From NCBI GenBank assembly GCA_001872725.1, contig MNWR01000081.1:1-33848 (forward strand): a DNA stretch of 33,848 nt. The letters are read 5' to 3'. The translations under genes were made by a program, and so were the position numbers. This DNA comes from Proteobacteria bacterium CG1_02_64_396. Its GTDB lineage: Bacteria > Pseudomonadota > MNWR01 > CG1-02-64-396. The notes under the pieces were generated by a model. It had not been told where the DNA came from. It saw only the letters and a list, made by a program, of their open reading frames with translations, and searched no databases. Positions within the stretch are counted from its first letter, which is position 1. Every line of letters starts with the position of its first letter. Positions 1 to 6,718 of this stretch are shown piece after piece.

Positions 1-1
1 T

Positions 2-118
2 CGCGTCGCCTCTATCTTCCCCAATCCAGACGCGTGCCTACGCCTGGTCAGCGCACTCCTCGCCGAATTCGACGAGGAGTGGATGGCCGGCAAAATCTAC
101 CTGAACTTCAAAATCTGA
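2..118 (+). mobile_element. IS256-family (mutator-type) transposase, C-terminal fragment
   Basis: The first 38 codons of the window read RVASIFPNPDACLRLVSALL, then a short tail with EEWMAGKIYLNF and a stop. The pattern IFPN..-C-LRLV-aLL-E-.EEW-.g-.YL is the hallmark C-terminus of IS256/mutator DDE transposases, which insert by a cut-and-paste or copy-out route. The catalytic domain lies outside the window, so whether the copy is intact cannot be judged. A probable terminal repeat follows about 25 nt after the stop, as expected for the right end of such an element. Confidence 0.75.
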
Positions 119-144
119 ATCCCGTGGCTTAACAGAAAAAACCA

Positions 145-172
145 GGACTTTTTACAGAAACAATGTTGCACA
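145..172. repeat. Probable right terminal inverted repeat of the IS256-family element
   Basis: The stretch starting GGACTTTTTACAGAAACAAT, just after the transposase stop, resembles IS256-family ends, which typically carry a G-rich outer edge and a TTTACA core. The matching left end is outside the window, so the repeat and any 8-bp target duplication cannot be verified. The chromosome proper probably resumes near position 175. Confidence 0.45.
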
Positions 173-180
173 ATCATTAG

Positions 181-414
181 GGTGAAGCCAAGCCAGACAC
201 CAAAGGCGAATGCTTGTATGTCGACAAAGGTTGGTGCGTTGGGGCGTTCATCGTGCAAAATCGAGGAGAACGTCGATGGTGTTCGCGACCTCTTTTCCTT
301 CAAGGTCGGTATCATGCGGTTGGCCGATGACGGGAAGATGTCGAAAAGATGAACAGATGTTCATGAACAACACTTCAGATGCTTTTCTCTCGGAACCATG
401 GATACCATCAAATC
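181..414. other. Non-coding gap between IS end and response regulator
   Basis: No convincing gene is seen here. A 72-codon minus-strand frame crosses from the IS end into this gap and has no recognisable motif. The right part holds overlapping palindromes (see 351-368) and should contain the promoter of the two-component operon, although no clear -35/-10 pair is visible. Confidence 0.4.
351..368. promoter_or_regulatory. Overlapping GAAC/GTTC palindromes, candidate operator
   Basis: GAACAGATGTTC (351-362) is an inverted repeat with 4-bp arms and a 4-bp spacer, and it overlaps the perfect palindrome GTTCATGAAC (359-368). They sit 47 nt before the response-regulator start. They could bind the regulator itself or another dimeric repressor. 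GAAC-N4-GTTC also matches the Gram-positive type LexA box, but nothing else supports LexA here. Confidence 0.3.
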
Positions 415-1098
415 ATGCGCATACTCGTTATCGAAGATGATCGTGAGACGGCTCGCTTCCTGACCAAAGGTTTGAGGGAGAGCGGCCATGTTGTCGACCA
501 TGCGGCCGACGGAGAAGACGGACTGCATCTGGCGCGGGAGGGGGACTACGATCTGCTCATCGTCGACCGGATGCTGCCGGGGCGCGATGGCCTGTCGGTC
601 ATTACCGCACTGCGCCAGGATGGGATCGAGGTTCCGGTCTTGATTCTGAGCGCCTTGGGGGAGGTCGACGACCGGGTGCGGGGTTTGCGGGCCGGGGGCG
701 ACGATTATCTGACCAAGCCCTACGCCTTTGCTGAACTGCTGGCCCGACTTGAGGTTCTGGCCCGGCGGCGGGGGAGCGGTGGAGAGACCAAACTCAAGAT
801 CGCCGACCTTGAGATGGATATTCTCTCGCGCACCGTCAAACGCTCGGGAACCCCTATTTTGCTTCAACCCAAGGAATTTCAGTTGTTGGAATTCCTCATG
901 CGCCACGCCGGACAGGTGGTGACCCGCACCATGCTGCTTGAGAAGGTCTGGGACTACCACTTCGACCCCCAGACCAACGTTATCGACGTGCACATCAGCC
1001 GTCTGCGCCGCAAGCTCGACCGCGACTTTTCCCCCCCTTTGTTACACACCGTCCGGGGTGCCGGGTATTTGCTGCGCGATGATTCCGCGCATCCTTAA
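415..1098 (+). CDS. OmpR/PhoB-type response regulator (heavy-metal CusR/CopR-like)
   Basis: Cytoplasmic DNA-binding response regulator of 227 residues. The receiver domain spans about 1-115, with acidic pocket E7-D8-D9, phospho-acceptor D51 (LLIVDRMLPG), S79 and invariant K101 (DYLTKPY). A winged-helix DNA-binding domain follows at about 125-222, with the family signature VIDVHISRLRRKLD. The start at 415 gives the standard MRILVIEDD beginning; an upstream in-frame ATG at 379 would add 12 residues atypical of the family. No good Shine-Dalgarno is visible. Its 3' end overlaps the histidine kinase by 20 nt, so the two form one operon and are partners. The sequence style is that of metal- or envelope-stress regulators, but the signal is unknown. 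Confidence 0.93.
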   Translation: MRILVIEDDRETARFLTKGLRESGHVVDHAADGEDGLHLAREGDYDLLIVDRMLPGRDGLSVITALRQDGIEVPVLILSALGEVDDRVRGLRAGGDDYLTKPYAFAELLARLEVLARRRGSGGETKLKIADLEMDILSRTVKRSGTPILLQPKEFQLLEFLMRHAGQVVTRTMLLEKVWDYHFDPQTNVIDVHISRLRRKLDRDFSPPLLHTVRGAGYLLRDDSAHP

Positions 1099-2485
1099 AA
1101 CCAACGCCTTTCGGCTGGCGATCCTCTACGCCGCGTTTTTCGGCGCCTCGGTCCTCGCCCTGCTTTCCTACCTCTACTGGGATACCGTTCGCCACATGGA
1201 TCACACCGTGGCGAACGATATCTCCACCGAAATGGGTTTCTTACAGCACCGTGCCGAGCTCTTTGGCATCGACGATCTGGCCGACGAGATCGCCCGCCGC
1301 TCGGCCCCCTCCGGCACCACCGACCACCTTTACCTACTCAGCGCCCCCGACGGCCATATTGTGGCCGGCAATCTGCCCGGCTGGCCCGACATCGAGACAC
1401 TCGAAGACGGGATGGTCCATTTCTCGTTGCGCCAAGAGTGGGAACACGAGGACGAACAACGGCGTAGAGAGCCCCACCCGGTGCAGGGGGTGGTTGCCTC
1501 CCTGCTGGGGGGAGGCAAGCTGCTGGTCGGGCGCGATACCCATGAGCGGCAAGAGATCCAAGAAAACACCCTGCGCACCATGGCTGGAGCGATGGGGGCG
1601 ATGCTGGTGGTGGCGCTGGTGGTGGGGGGGACGCTCAGCCGGGGGGTGTTGCACCGGTTGGAAACCGTCAATCTGGCCATTCGCGGCATCATGGAGGGCA
1701 ACCTCAAACGGCGACTGCCCCTGGACGGCAGCGGCGATGAGGTCGACCGCTTGCTGACCAGCCTGAACGCCATGCTGGAGCGGATCGACCGATTGATGGA
1801 GGGGATGCGCAACGTGACCGACAACGTTGCCCATGACCTGCGCACGCCACTGAGCAGAATGCGCAGTCGCATGGAGCTGGGGTTGATGGAGGTCCACGAT
1901 GCCAACGAACTGCGGTCGATCCTGGACGAAACGGTGACCGATTTAGAGGGGGTGATCGCCACCTTCAACGCCCTGCTTGCCATCGCCCAGGCCGAGTCGG
2001 GGGCGGGGGGGCCGAAGGTGACCATCGACCTCAACGCTCTGGTCGAGGATGTGGGGGAGCTCTACGGCGCCCTGGCCGAGGAGGAGGGGGTCGACTTCGA
2101 GGTCAAAGAGGATCCGGGGCTGACCCTGCAAGGCAACCGCCATCTGCTGGCCCAGGCGCTGGGCAATCTGCTCGACAATGCCATCAAATACACCCCGTCC
2201 GGGGGCCAAGTCAGGCTCGGTGCCTGGTCGCGGGGGGGGAAGATCGTGCTTCAGGTGTCCGACAGCGGCCCCGGCATTCCCACCATCGACCGGGAGCGGG
2301 TGCTCGACCGCTTCACGCGGCTTGATGCCAGCCGCACCACCCCCGGCAACGGTTTGGGTCTGAGCATGGTGCGGGCCGCAGCCCTTTGGCATGGTGCCAA
2401 ACTTGAACTGAGCGATACCCATCCCGGCCAACCCCAGCCAGGGTTGACGGTCACTCTGGTGTTTTCGGGGCCTGACAAATCATAG
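1079..2485 (+). CDS. Membrane sensor histidine kinase (heavy-metal-sensor type)
   Basis: Inner-membrane kinase of 468 residues that should phosphorylate the preceding regulator. It has a first membrane helix at about 12-33, a periplasmic sensor segment at about 34-165, a second helix at about 168-190 and a HAMP domain at about 190-245. The HisKA domain has phospho-acceptor H252 in NVAHDLRTPLSRM. The ATPase domain shows an N box around N367 (LLDNAIKYTP), G1 box DSGPGIP (395-401) and G2 box GNGLGLS (423-429). The start at 1079 overlaps the end of the regulator, giving translational coupling, and yields a normal N-terminus; the frame stays open upstream but only inside the regulator gene. The sensor has two close His residues near the first helix (RHMDH) and a His/Glu-rich stretch around 120-133, compatible with metal sensing (inference). 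The stop lies 8 nt from the stop of the convergent MipA gene. Confidence 0.93.
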   Translation: MIPRILKTNAFRLAILYAAFFGASVLALLSYLYWDTVRHMDHTVANDISTEMGFLQHRAELFGIDDLADEIARRSAPSGTTDHLYLLSAPDGHIVAGNLPGWPDIETLEDGMVHFSLRQEWEHEDEQRRREPHPVQGVVASLLGGGKLLVGRDTHERQEIQENTLRTMAGAMGAMLVVALVVGGTLSRGVLHRLETVNLAIRGIMEGNLKRRLPLDGSGDEVDRLLTSLNAMLERIDRLMEGMRNVTDNVAHDLRTPLSRMRSRMELGLMEVHDANELRSILDETVTDLEGVIATFNALLAIAQAESGAGGPKVTIDLNALVEDVGELYGALAEEEGVDFEVKEDPGLTLQGNRHLLAQALGNLLDNAIKYTPSGGQVRLGAWSRGGKIVLQVSDSGPGIPTIDRERVLDRFTRLDASRTTPGNGLGLSMVRAAALWHGAKLELSDTHPGQPQPGLTVTLVFSGPDKS

Positions 2486-2493
2486 GGGTGGGA

Positions 2494-3339
2494 CTACTTC
2501 CCCGAGGCCAAATCGAGGCTGTTCACCCGTTCGTCCGATTGCCACGGCAGCCAGATCAGCAGCGCTCCGACGGTGAGGTTGGTGTTGCGTTTGACCAGGG
2601 GGGAGTCGCGCACCACGCCGGGGGCCAGGGTGCGGATCTTGGTGAAACCCTTGATCCAGAGGTGGTTGCCCAACGGTAGGTCGCCGGTGACGTAGGCAAA
2701 CAGGGAGTGCAACCCAGACCCAGAGGTGTAGGTGGCCCGCTCGGCGGTCGCCTGGGCGGGGGCGACCCCGTAGTAGGTTTCAAGGTAGCGCTGCGAGGCG
2801 ACGAGCATCCCGACATCGAGTCGCAGTTTCCAGTTGTCCTCTTGGCTGTCGAAACGGGCGGTGTAGCGCGGCTCAAGCACCCAGCCGTACCCCCGCCCTT
2901 GAACATCAAAGACCCCCCGTACCGGAATACGGACGATCCGCTCGACGGCGGCGGCGTCTTTCGAAATGCGGATATTCAGCCGCGGCCCCGCCTCCATTGT
3001 GAGGGGGAGCGCCGACATCCCGGCCCTGGCCCGGTTGGCCCCGCCGGAGACCGGCATCCCCGCCGAGAGCCCCACGTCGAGCGACACCCGCCCCCCATCG
3101 ATCACCAATCCTCGCGCCCCATCCCGGTCGAGTTTGAACCGCTCCCCCCGGTAGATGAGGTAGGGCAGCGGCAGCGCCACCGTGTAGGACTGATCGCTGC
3201 CCATGTAGTGGGGGATCGCGGTTGCCCCCAGCATCATTCCCGCCTCCCATAGCGGCTGTGCCCGTTCGTCGGCCCAGAGTTGGGGGGCGGCGAGCAGGGG
3301 GAGCAGGGCGATCAGGCAGCGACGGAGCAACGGCGGCAT
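2494..3339 (-). CDS. MipA/OmpV family outer-membrane protein
   Basis: Predicted outer-membrane beta-barrel of 281 residues. A signal peptide covers about 1-23 (basic start, hydrophobic core, LWA cleavage site). The mature part shows the MipA/OmpV pattern: early GAT-IP-Y-GSD, alternating strands, and a terminal region with NLTVGALLIWLP. MipA was described as a scaffold between lytic transglycosylase and penicillin-binding protein; many paralogs are of unknown role and respond to two-component systems. The start MPPLLRRCL was chosen because it begins the signal peptide; the frame is open further upstream but that stretch lacks family resemblance. It converges on the adjacent two-component operon with only 8 nt between stops, so the two transcripts may read into each other. 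Regulation by that system is plausible but not shown. Confidence 0.85.
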   Translation of the reverse strand: MPPLLRRCLIALLPLLAAPQLWADERAQPLWEAGMMLGATAIPHYMGSDQSYTVALPLPYLIYRGERFKLDRDGARGLVIDGGRVSLDVGLSAGMPVSGGANRARAGMSALPLTMEAGPRLNIRISKDAAAVERIVRIPVRGVFDVQGRGYGWVLEPRYTARFDSQEDNWKLRLDVGMLVASQRYLETYYGVAPAQATAERATYTSGSGLHSLFAYVTGDLPLGNHLWIKGFTKIRTLAPGVVRDSPLVKRNTNLTVGALLIWLPWQSDERVNSLDLASGK

Positions 3340-3483
3340 GGGGGATTCTATCGTGGTCAGTGGGGGGGACGCGGGCCATCGGCAAAGCACGGGCCAGTAT
3401 ATCGGATTGGATGAAACCTGGGGTGCGTCCCCCAACACCGGGGGGACTGTTGCACTTTTCGACAGCAGCGAGGCGATGAAACG

Positions 3484-4380
3484 ATGACGTTTTCGGTGGC
3501 CGGGATTGAGATCGCCCCTTGGATTCCTGTGGTTTGGGGGGTGGTGGTCGGCTTGGCGTATTCCCTGGTCGGGGCGGCGGGGGGGATCCTCGCCTCGGTC
3601 GGGTTCATCTCGGTCATGGGGGTCGCCCACGCCAACATGGTTAAACCGATGGCCCAGATTCTCACGCTGGTCACCCCCTTGGTGGCGGTGCCCGGCTATG
3701 TGCGCCAGGGGCGGCTGGTGCTGTGTGTGGCGGTGTTGCTCGGTCTGGGTGGGGTGGTGGGGGCTCTGGTCGGTTCGACTTTATCGGCCACCTATCTGTC
3801 GGACCTTTCGGCCTTCAAACCGGTGTTTGGCCTGTTTACCCTGGCGGTGGCGGGGCAGATCGCCTGGAGCCTGCGCCCCAACCGCACGGCGGGCAAAGGG
3901 GGGCGTGCCGCCGCCCGTTTTGAGGCTCATTTGGCCCAAGGGGGTGACCCCAAGGCGATTGGGGTGGAACGGTTGCAGTGGGGTTTGAAACGGCTCGATT
4001 TCACCTTCGCCGGAGAGCGTTTCGCGTTTTCTCCCTGGTTGCCGATTCTGGCCGGGATGCTCATCGCGGTGGTCTCCTCGGCGCTGGGGGTGGGGGGCGG
4101 TTTTCTGCTCGTCCCCTTTATGGCCTCGGTGATGGGGTTGCCGATGTTCGTCATCGCCGCCACCGCCGCCACGGCGGTGGTGATCTCCTCGCTCACCTCG
4201 GTGGCCAACTACCTGCGTTTGGGGGTTGATCTCGACTGGACCCTGCTGGGCTTGACCCTGCTCGGGGTGGCGGTCGGCTCCTGGCTTGGCCCCCGACTGA
4301 GCCGCTTCATGAAGGAGCGTTGGCTCAAGGGGTTCCTGACCCTGGTGCTGTTGGGGATCGGGCTGCGTTATCTGCTGTGA
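3484..4380 (+). CDS. TauE/SafE-family sulfite exporter-type permease
   Basis: Integral inner-membrane protein of 298 residues with about eight hydrophobic segments arranged as two homologous halves. Each half has a glycine-rich signature, LVGAAGGILASVGFISVMG near the start and SSALGVGGGFLLVPFMASVM after the middle, typical of TauE/SafE (formerly DUF81) transporters. Family members export sulfite, sulfoacetate or other organosulfur anions; the substrate here cannot be deduced. A hydrophilic loop of about 55 residues (135-190) splits the halves. The start ATG follows a GAGG about 10 nt upstream. It is divergent from mipA across 144 nt, which must hold both promoters. Confidence 0.88.
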   Translation: MTFSVAGIEIAPWIPVVWGVVVGLAYSLVGAAGGILASVGFISVMGVAHANMVKPMAQILTLVTPLVAVPGYVRQGRLVLCVAVLLGLGGVVGALVGSTLSATYLSDLSAFKPVFGLFTLAVAGQIAWSLRPNRTAGKGGRAAARFEAHLAQGGDPKAIGVERLQWGLKRLDFTFAGERFAFSPWLPILAGMLIAVVSSALGVGGGFLLVPFMASVMGLPMFVIAATAATAVVISSLTSVANYLRLGVDLDWTLLGLTLLGVAVGSWLGPRLSRFMKERWLKGFLTLVLLGIGLRYLL

Positions 4381-4456
4381 ATCCCCCTTGTTCCCACCCC
4401 GCCACAGGGGCATCCTGATTTCATGCCGCCATGAGACAACCACGGGAGGGGGAGCC

Positions 4457-6010
4457 ATGATCGAGACCATGAAAAAACTACGTAGCGCGTTGATCGCCGA
4501 TCTGCCGCAGCGGCGCACCCACATCGAGGGGTTGTGGAACAACCTGGAGGGGGAGGGGGCGCTGCACGAGCTGCGCCGCGCGCTCCACGACCTGGCGCTG
4601 ACCAGCCGTTGGCTCGGCTTGGGGGAGGTCGCCGATGCCGCGCTGTCGCTGGGGGGGCGGATCGAGAAGGGGCCGCCGGGTGGCAAACCCGACCCCACCG
4701 CCCTGGCCGATTTCGAGCAGATGCGGCAGGCGTTGGAGGCGGGGGCCAAGGCGACCCTGCGCGGCTTTCGCCCCAAGGGTGTGAGCAGCGATGTCGGGGG
4801 CGACTGGATCGCCCTGTTCGATCCCGAGGATCGCTTCGGCCACGACCTGGTGGCCCCCTTGACCCGCGCCGGGTTTCGCCCCGAGGTCGTCGACGATCCG
4901 GCGTCGGCCCATCGGTATGAAGAGCCCCCCAAGGCGGTGGTGTTTCAGGTCGACGTCGACCGGGCCGCAAGCCAGGGGGAGGAGCTGGCGGGACTCTGGC
5001 CGGGGGCTCCGACCTTGGCACTGGCCAGCGGCGCCGGGTTTGCCGACCGGTTGGCCGCCATTCGGTCTGGCGCCAAGGCGGTTTTTCCCATCCCCCTCGA
5101 TTTTGGCCAGTTGACCGCCGCTCTGGGGCGCTGGACCCGCCACCGCCACTCGGGCAACCCCTACCGGGTGGCGCTCGTTTCGGGCGATCCCATGGTGCGC
5201 ACCCTGCTGCACAAGGTGCTGACCAGCTTTGGTCTTCAGATCGTCACGGTTGAAACCGCCGAGGGGTTGCTCGATCCCCTGCGGGCCGATCCCCCCGATT
5301 TGGCCCTGGTCGATCGCTACCTGCCCGAGTGCGACGACCTCGCCCTAGCGATCCTGGCCGATCAGGCGGCGCTGAGTACCCCGATCCTGTCGTTCAGCGC
5401 CCTGGGGGGCGATCCGATCCCCTTCATGGGGGGATTCCAGCGGTTGGCCTTGCCGGTGGGGCTCGATCTGCTTGCCACCGAGGTGGAGCAAGCGGCGGTC
5501 CGCGCCCGTGCGGCGGCAGCGTTGCAGGCCCGCGACCGACTGACCGGATTACTCAACCGCGACCACGTACTGGAATTGCTTGAATCGGAGGTCGACCGGG
5601 CGACCCGGCATCAAGAACCTTTGGCGCTGGCGATCCTCGATCTGGATCGCTTCAAGCAGATCAACGGTTTGTACGGCAGCGCCGTGGGGGATCAGGTGAT
5701 GATGGCGCTGACCAACCTGTTGCGGGTGCGGATGCGCCGCTCCGATCTGGTGGGCCATTTCGGCGGGGGATCCTTCGCGGTGGTGCTGCCCGATACCGAC
5801 ATCGAAACCGCGCGGCGGGTGATGGAGGGGGTGCGGGAACGTTTTGTGGACCAACCTCACCATTCGGGGCGAGGCTCCTTCCACGCCTCCTTCAGTTGCG
5901 GCATCGCCCCCTTCCCCCAAAACCCCACCCCTGCGGCGCTCGAAGAGGCGGCCAAGGGGGCGCTGGTGGTGGCCAAGCAGCGGGGCCGAGATCAAGTGTT
6001 GATTGCTTAA
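4457..6010 (+). CDS. HPt - receiver - receiver - GGDEF protein with degenerate GGGSF motif
   Basis: A 517-residue soluble signalling protein. Residues about 1-100 form an HPt-like helical domain with candidate phospho-His H44 (ALHDLALTSRWLGLGEV). Residues about 106-215 resemble a receiver without a phospho-acceptor. A second receiver at about 236-350 has D286 in LALVDRYLP, with a degraded Lys region (RLALP). The GGDEF domain (about 355-517) keeps LTGLLNRD, metal-binding DLDRF and an RxxD inhibitory site (RRSD), but the signature is GGGSF (436-440) instead of GG(D/E)EF. Loss of the acidic residue and E normally abolishes diguanylate cyclase activity, so this is probably a c-di-GMP receptor or regulatory protein rather than an enzyme (inference). 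Start supported by a strong GGGAGGGGGA ribosome site. It precedes apaG by 23 nt. Confidence 0.88.
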   Translation: MIETMKKLRSALIADLPQRRTHIEGLWNNLEGEGALHELRRALHDLALTSRWLGLGEVADAALSLGGRIEKGPPGGKPDPTALADFEQMRQALEAGAKATLRGFRPKGVSSDVGGDWIALFDPEDRFGHDLVAPLTRAGFRPEVVDDPASAHRYEEPPKAVVFQVDVDRAASQGEELAGLWPGAPTLALASGAGFADRLAAIRSGAKAVFPIPLDFGQLTAALGRWTRHRHSGNPYRVALVSGDPMVRTLLHKVLTSFGLQIVTVETAEGLLDPLRADPPDLALVDRYLPECDDLALAILADQAALSTPILSFSALGGDPIPFMGGFQRLALPVGLDLLATEVEQAAVRARAAAALQARDRLTGLLNRDHVLELLESEVDRATRHQEPLALAILDLDRFKQINGLYGSAVGDQVMMALTNLLRVRMRRSDLVGHFGGGSFAVVLPDTDIETARRVMEGVRERFVDQPHHSGRGSFHASFSCGIAPFPQNPTPAALEEAAKGALVVAKQRGRDQVLIA

Positions 6011-6033
6011 AATCAGGTTGAACGAGGAGGCCC

Positions 6034-6417
6034 ATGAGTACCGAATTCAACGGCCGCATCGAGGTTCAGGTTGTTCCCCACTACCTTGAAGACCAATCGG
6101 CCCCCGACGAAAACCGTTTCGCCTTTGCCTACACCGTCGACATCGTCAACCGGGGGGAGCGGGGTGCCCGCCTGATCGACCGCCATTGGGTCATCGTCGA
6201 CGGCGCCGGGAGCACCCGCGAGGTGCGGGGCGAGGGGGTGGTGGGGGAGCAGCCTCATCTAGCGCCGGGCCAGCGGTTTCGCTACACCAGCTGGGTGGTG
6301 ATCGAGACCCCGGTCGGCAGTATGCAGGGCAGCTACGGCATGCACGACGAATCGGGCACCCGCTTCGAAGCCCCCATTCCCCCGTTCACGTTGGCGGTTC
6401 CCGGTTTCTTGAACTAA
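6034..6417 (+). CDS. apaG: ApaG (CorD) family protein
   Basis: A 127-residue single-domain protein with a fibronectin type III-like fold, normal family length. Diagnostic features are the YTVDIVNRG strand, the glycine-rich GEGVVGEQPHLAPG motif and the SWVVIETPVGSMQGSY block. ApaG is linked to cobalt/magnesium homeostasis and to Ap4A levels in enterobacteria, but its biochemical role is unclear. A good GAGGAGG ribosome site lies just upstream of ATG. It probably shares a transcript with the GGDEF-like gene 23 nt upstream; this is not its usual ksgA-apaH setting. Confidence 0.95.
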   Translation: MSTEFNGRIEVQVVPHYLEDQSAPDENRFAFAYTVDIVNRGERGARLIDRHWVIVDGAGSTREVRGEGVVGEQPHLAPGQRFRYTSWVVIETPVGSMQGSYGMHDESGTRFEAPIPPFTLAVPGFLN

Positions 6418-6450
6418 ACCGAGGGTTAGAAACCTGGTCGGACGTGAGCG

Positions 6451-6468
6451 TCCTGCATGGATGCAGGA
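6451..6468. repeat. Perfect inverted repeat TCCTGCAT-GG-ATGCAGGA
   Basis: An 8-bp perfect palindrome arm pair with a 2-nt centre, 34 nt after the apaG stop. No T run follows on either strand, so it is not a standard intrinsic terminator. It could be an RNA-stabilising hairpin or a REP-like element. Confidence 0.6.
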
Positions 6469-6481
6469 GCAATTACCACGT

Positions 6482-6591
6482 AGGAGGCCACCCCGTGGCC
6501 GAACCCAAGCAGGAGGCCACCCCGTGGCCGAACCCAAGCAGGAGGCCACCCCGTGGCCGAACCCAAGCAGGAGGCCACCCCGTGGCCGAAC
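6482..6591 (+). repeat. 29-bp tandem repeat, 3.8 copies, each with palindrome and SD-GTG module
   Basis: Units start at 6482, 6511, 6540 and 6569; the last is cut after 23 nt. All copies are identical. Each begins AGGAGGCCACCCCGTGGCC and ends GAACCCAAGC. Within it, GGCCAC-CCC-GTGGCC is a 6-bp-stem hairpin, and AGGAGG followed 7 nt later by GTG looks like a ribosome site plus start codon. The array sits in the 301-bp gap between convergent genes. There are no spacers, so it is not CRISPR. Confidence 0.95.
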
Positions 6592-6718
6592 TACGACCTC
6601 GCTACCGCTTTGCTCCCACCCCCCGAGAAATGTCCGTTCAACCCGTGCTTTTCTTGTTTTGCCGTGTTCGTGCGTGGTGCGTCTTTCGTGGCACCGGGGG
6701 GGAGTGCCCCCTTTGCCC
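6592..6718. other. Gap between the tandem repeat and the GGDEF-EAL gene stop
   Basis: No RNA or known element is recognised. A frame opened by the repeat GTG codons (6495 or 6582) stays open to a stop at 6720-6722, giving 75 or 46 residues with four Cys near its end but no recognisable family. A GC-rich stem around 6696-6713 with a short T run could weakly terminate the rightward transcript. Confidence 0.3.

Noticed and set aside
97-315. Minus-strand 72-residue frame across the IS end
   Set aside because: It spans the IS terminal region, lacks a ribosome site and shows no motif.
351-362. LexA (SOS) box
   Set aside because: GAAC-N4-GTTC fits the Gram-positive type, but the downstream genes are not SOS genes and proteobacterial boxes differ.
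3781-4932. 383-codon minus-strand open frame opposite TauE and the GGDEF-like gene
   Set aside because: It crosses two genes of known family and has no motif of its own.
6451-6468. Intrinsic terminator of apaG
   Set aside because: The hairpin is perfect but has no T run on either strand.
6482-6591. CRISPR array
   Set aside because: Identical 29-bp units follow each other directly with no spacers and no cas genes nearby.
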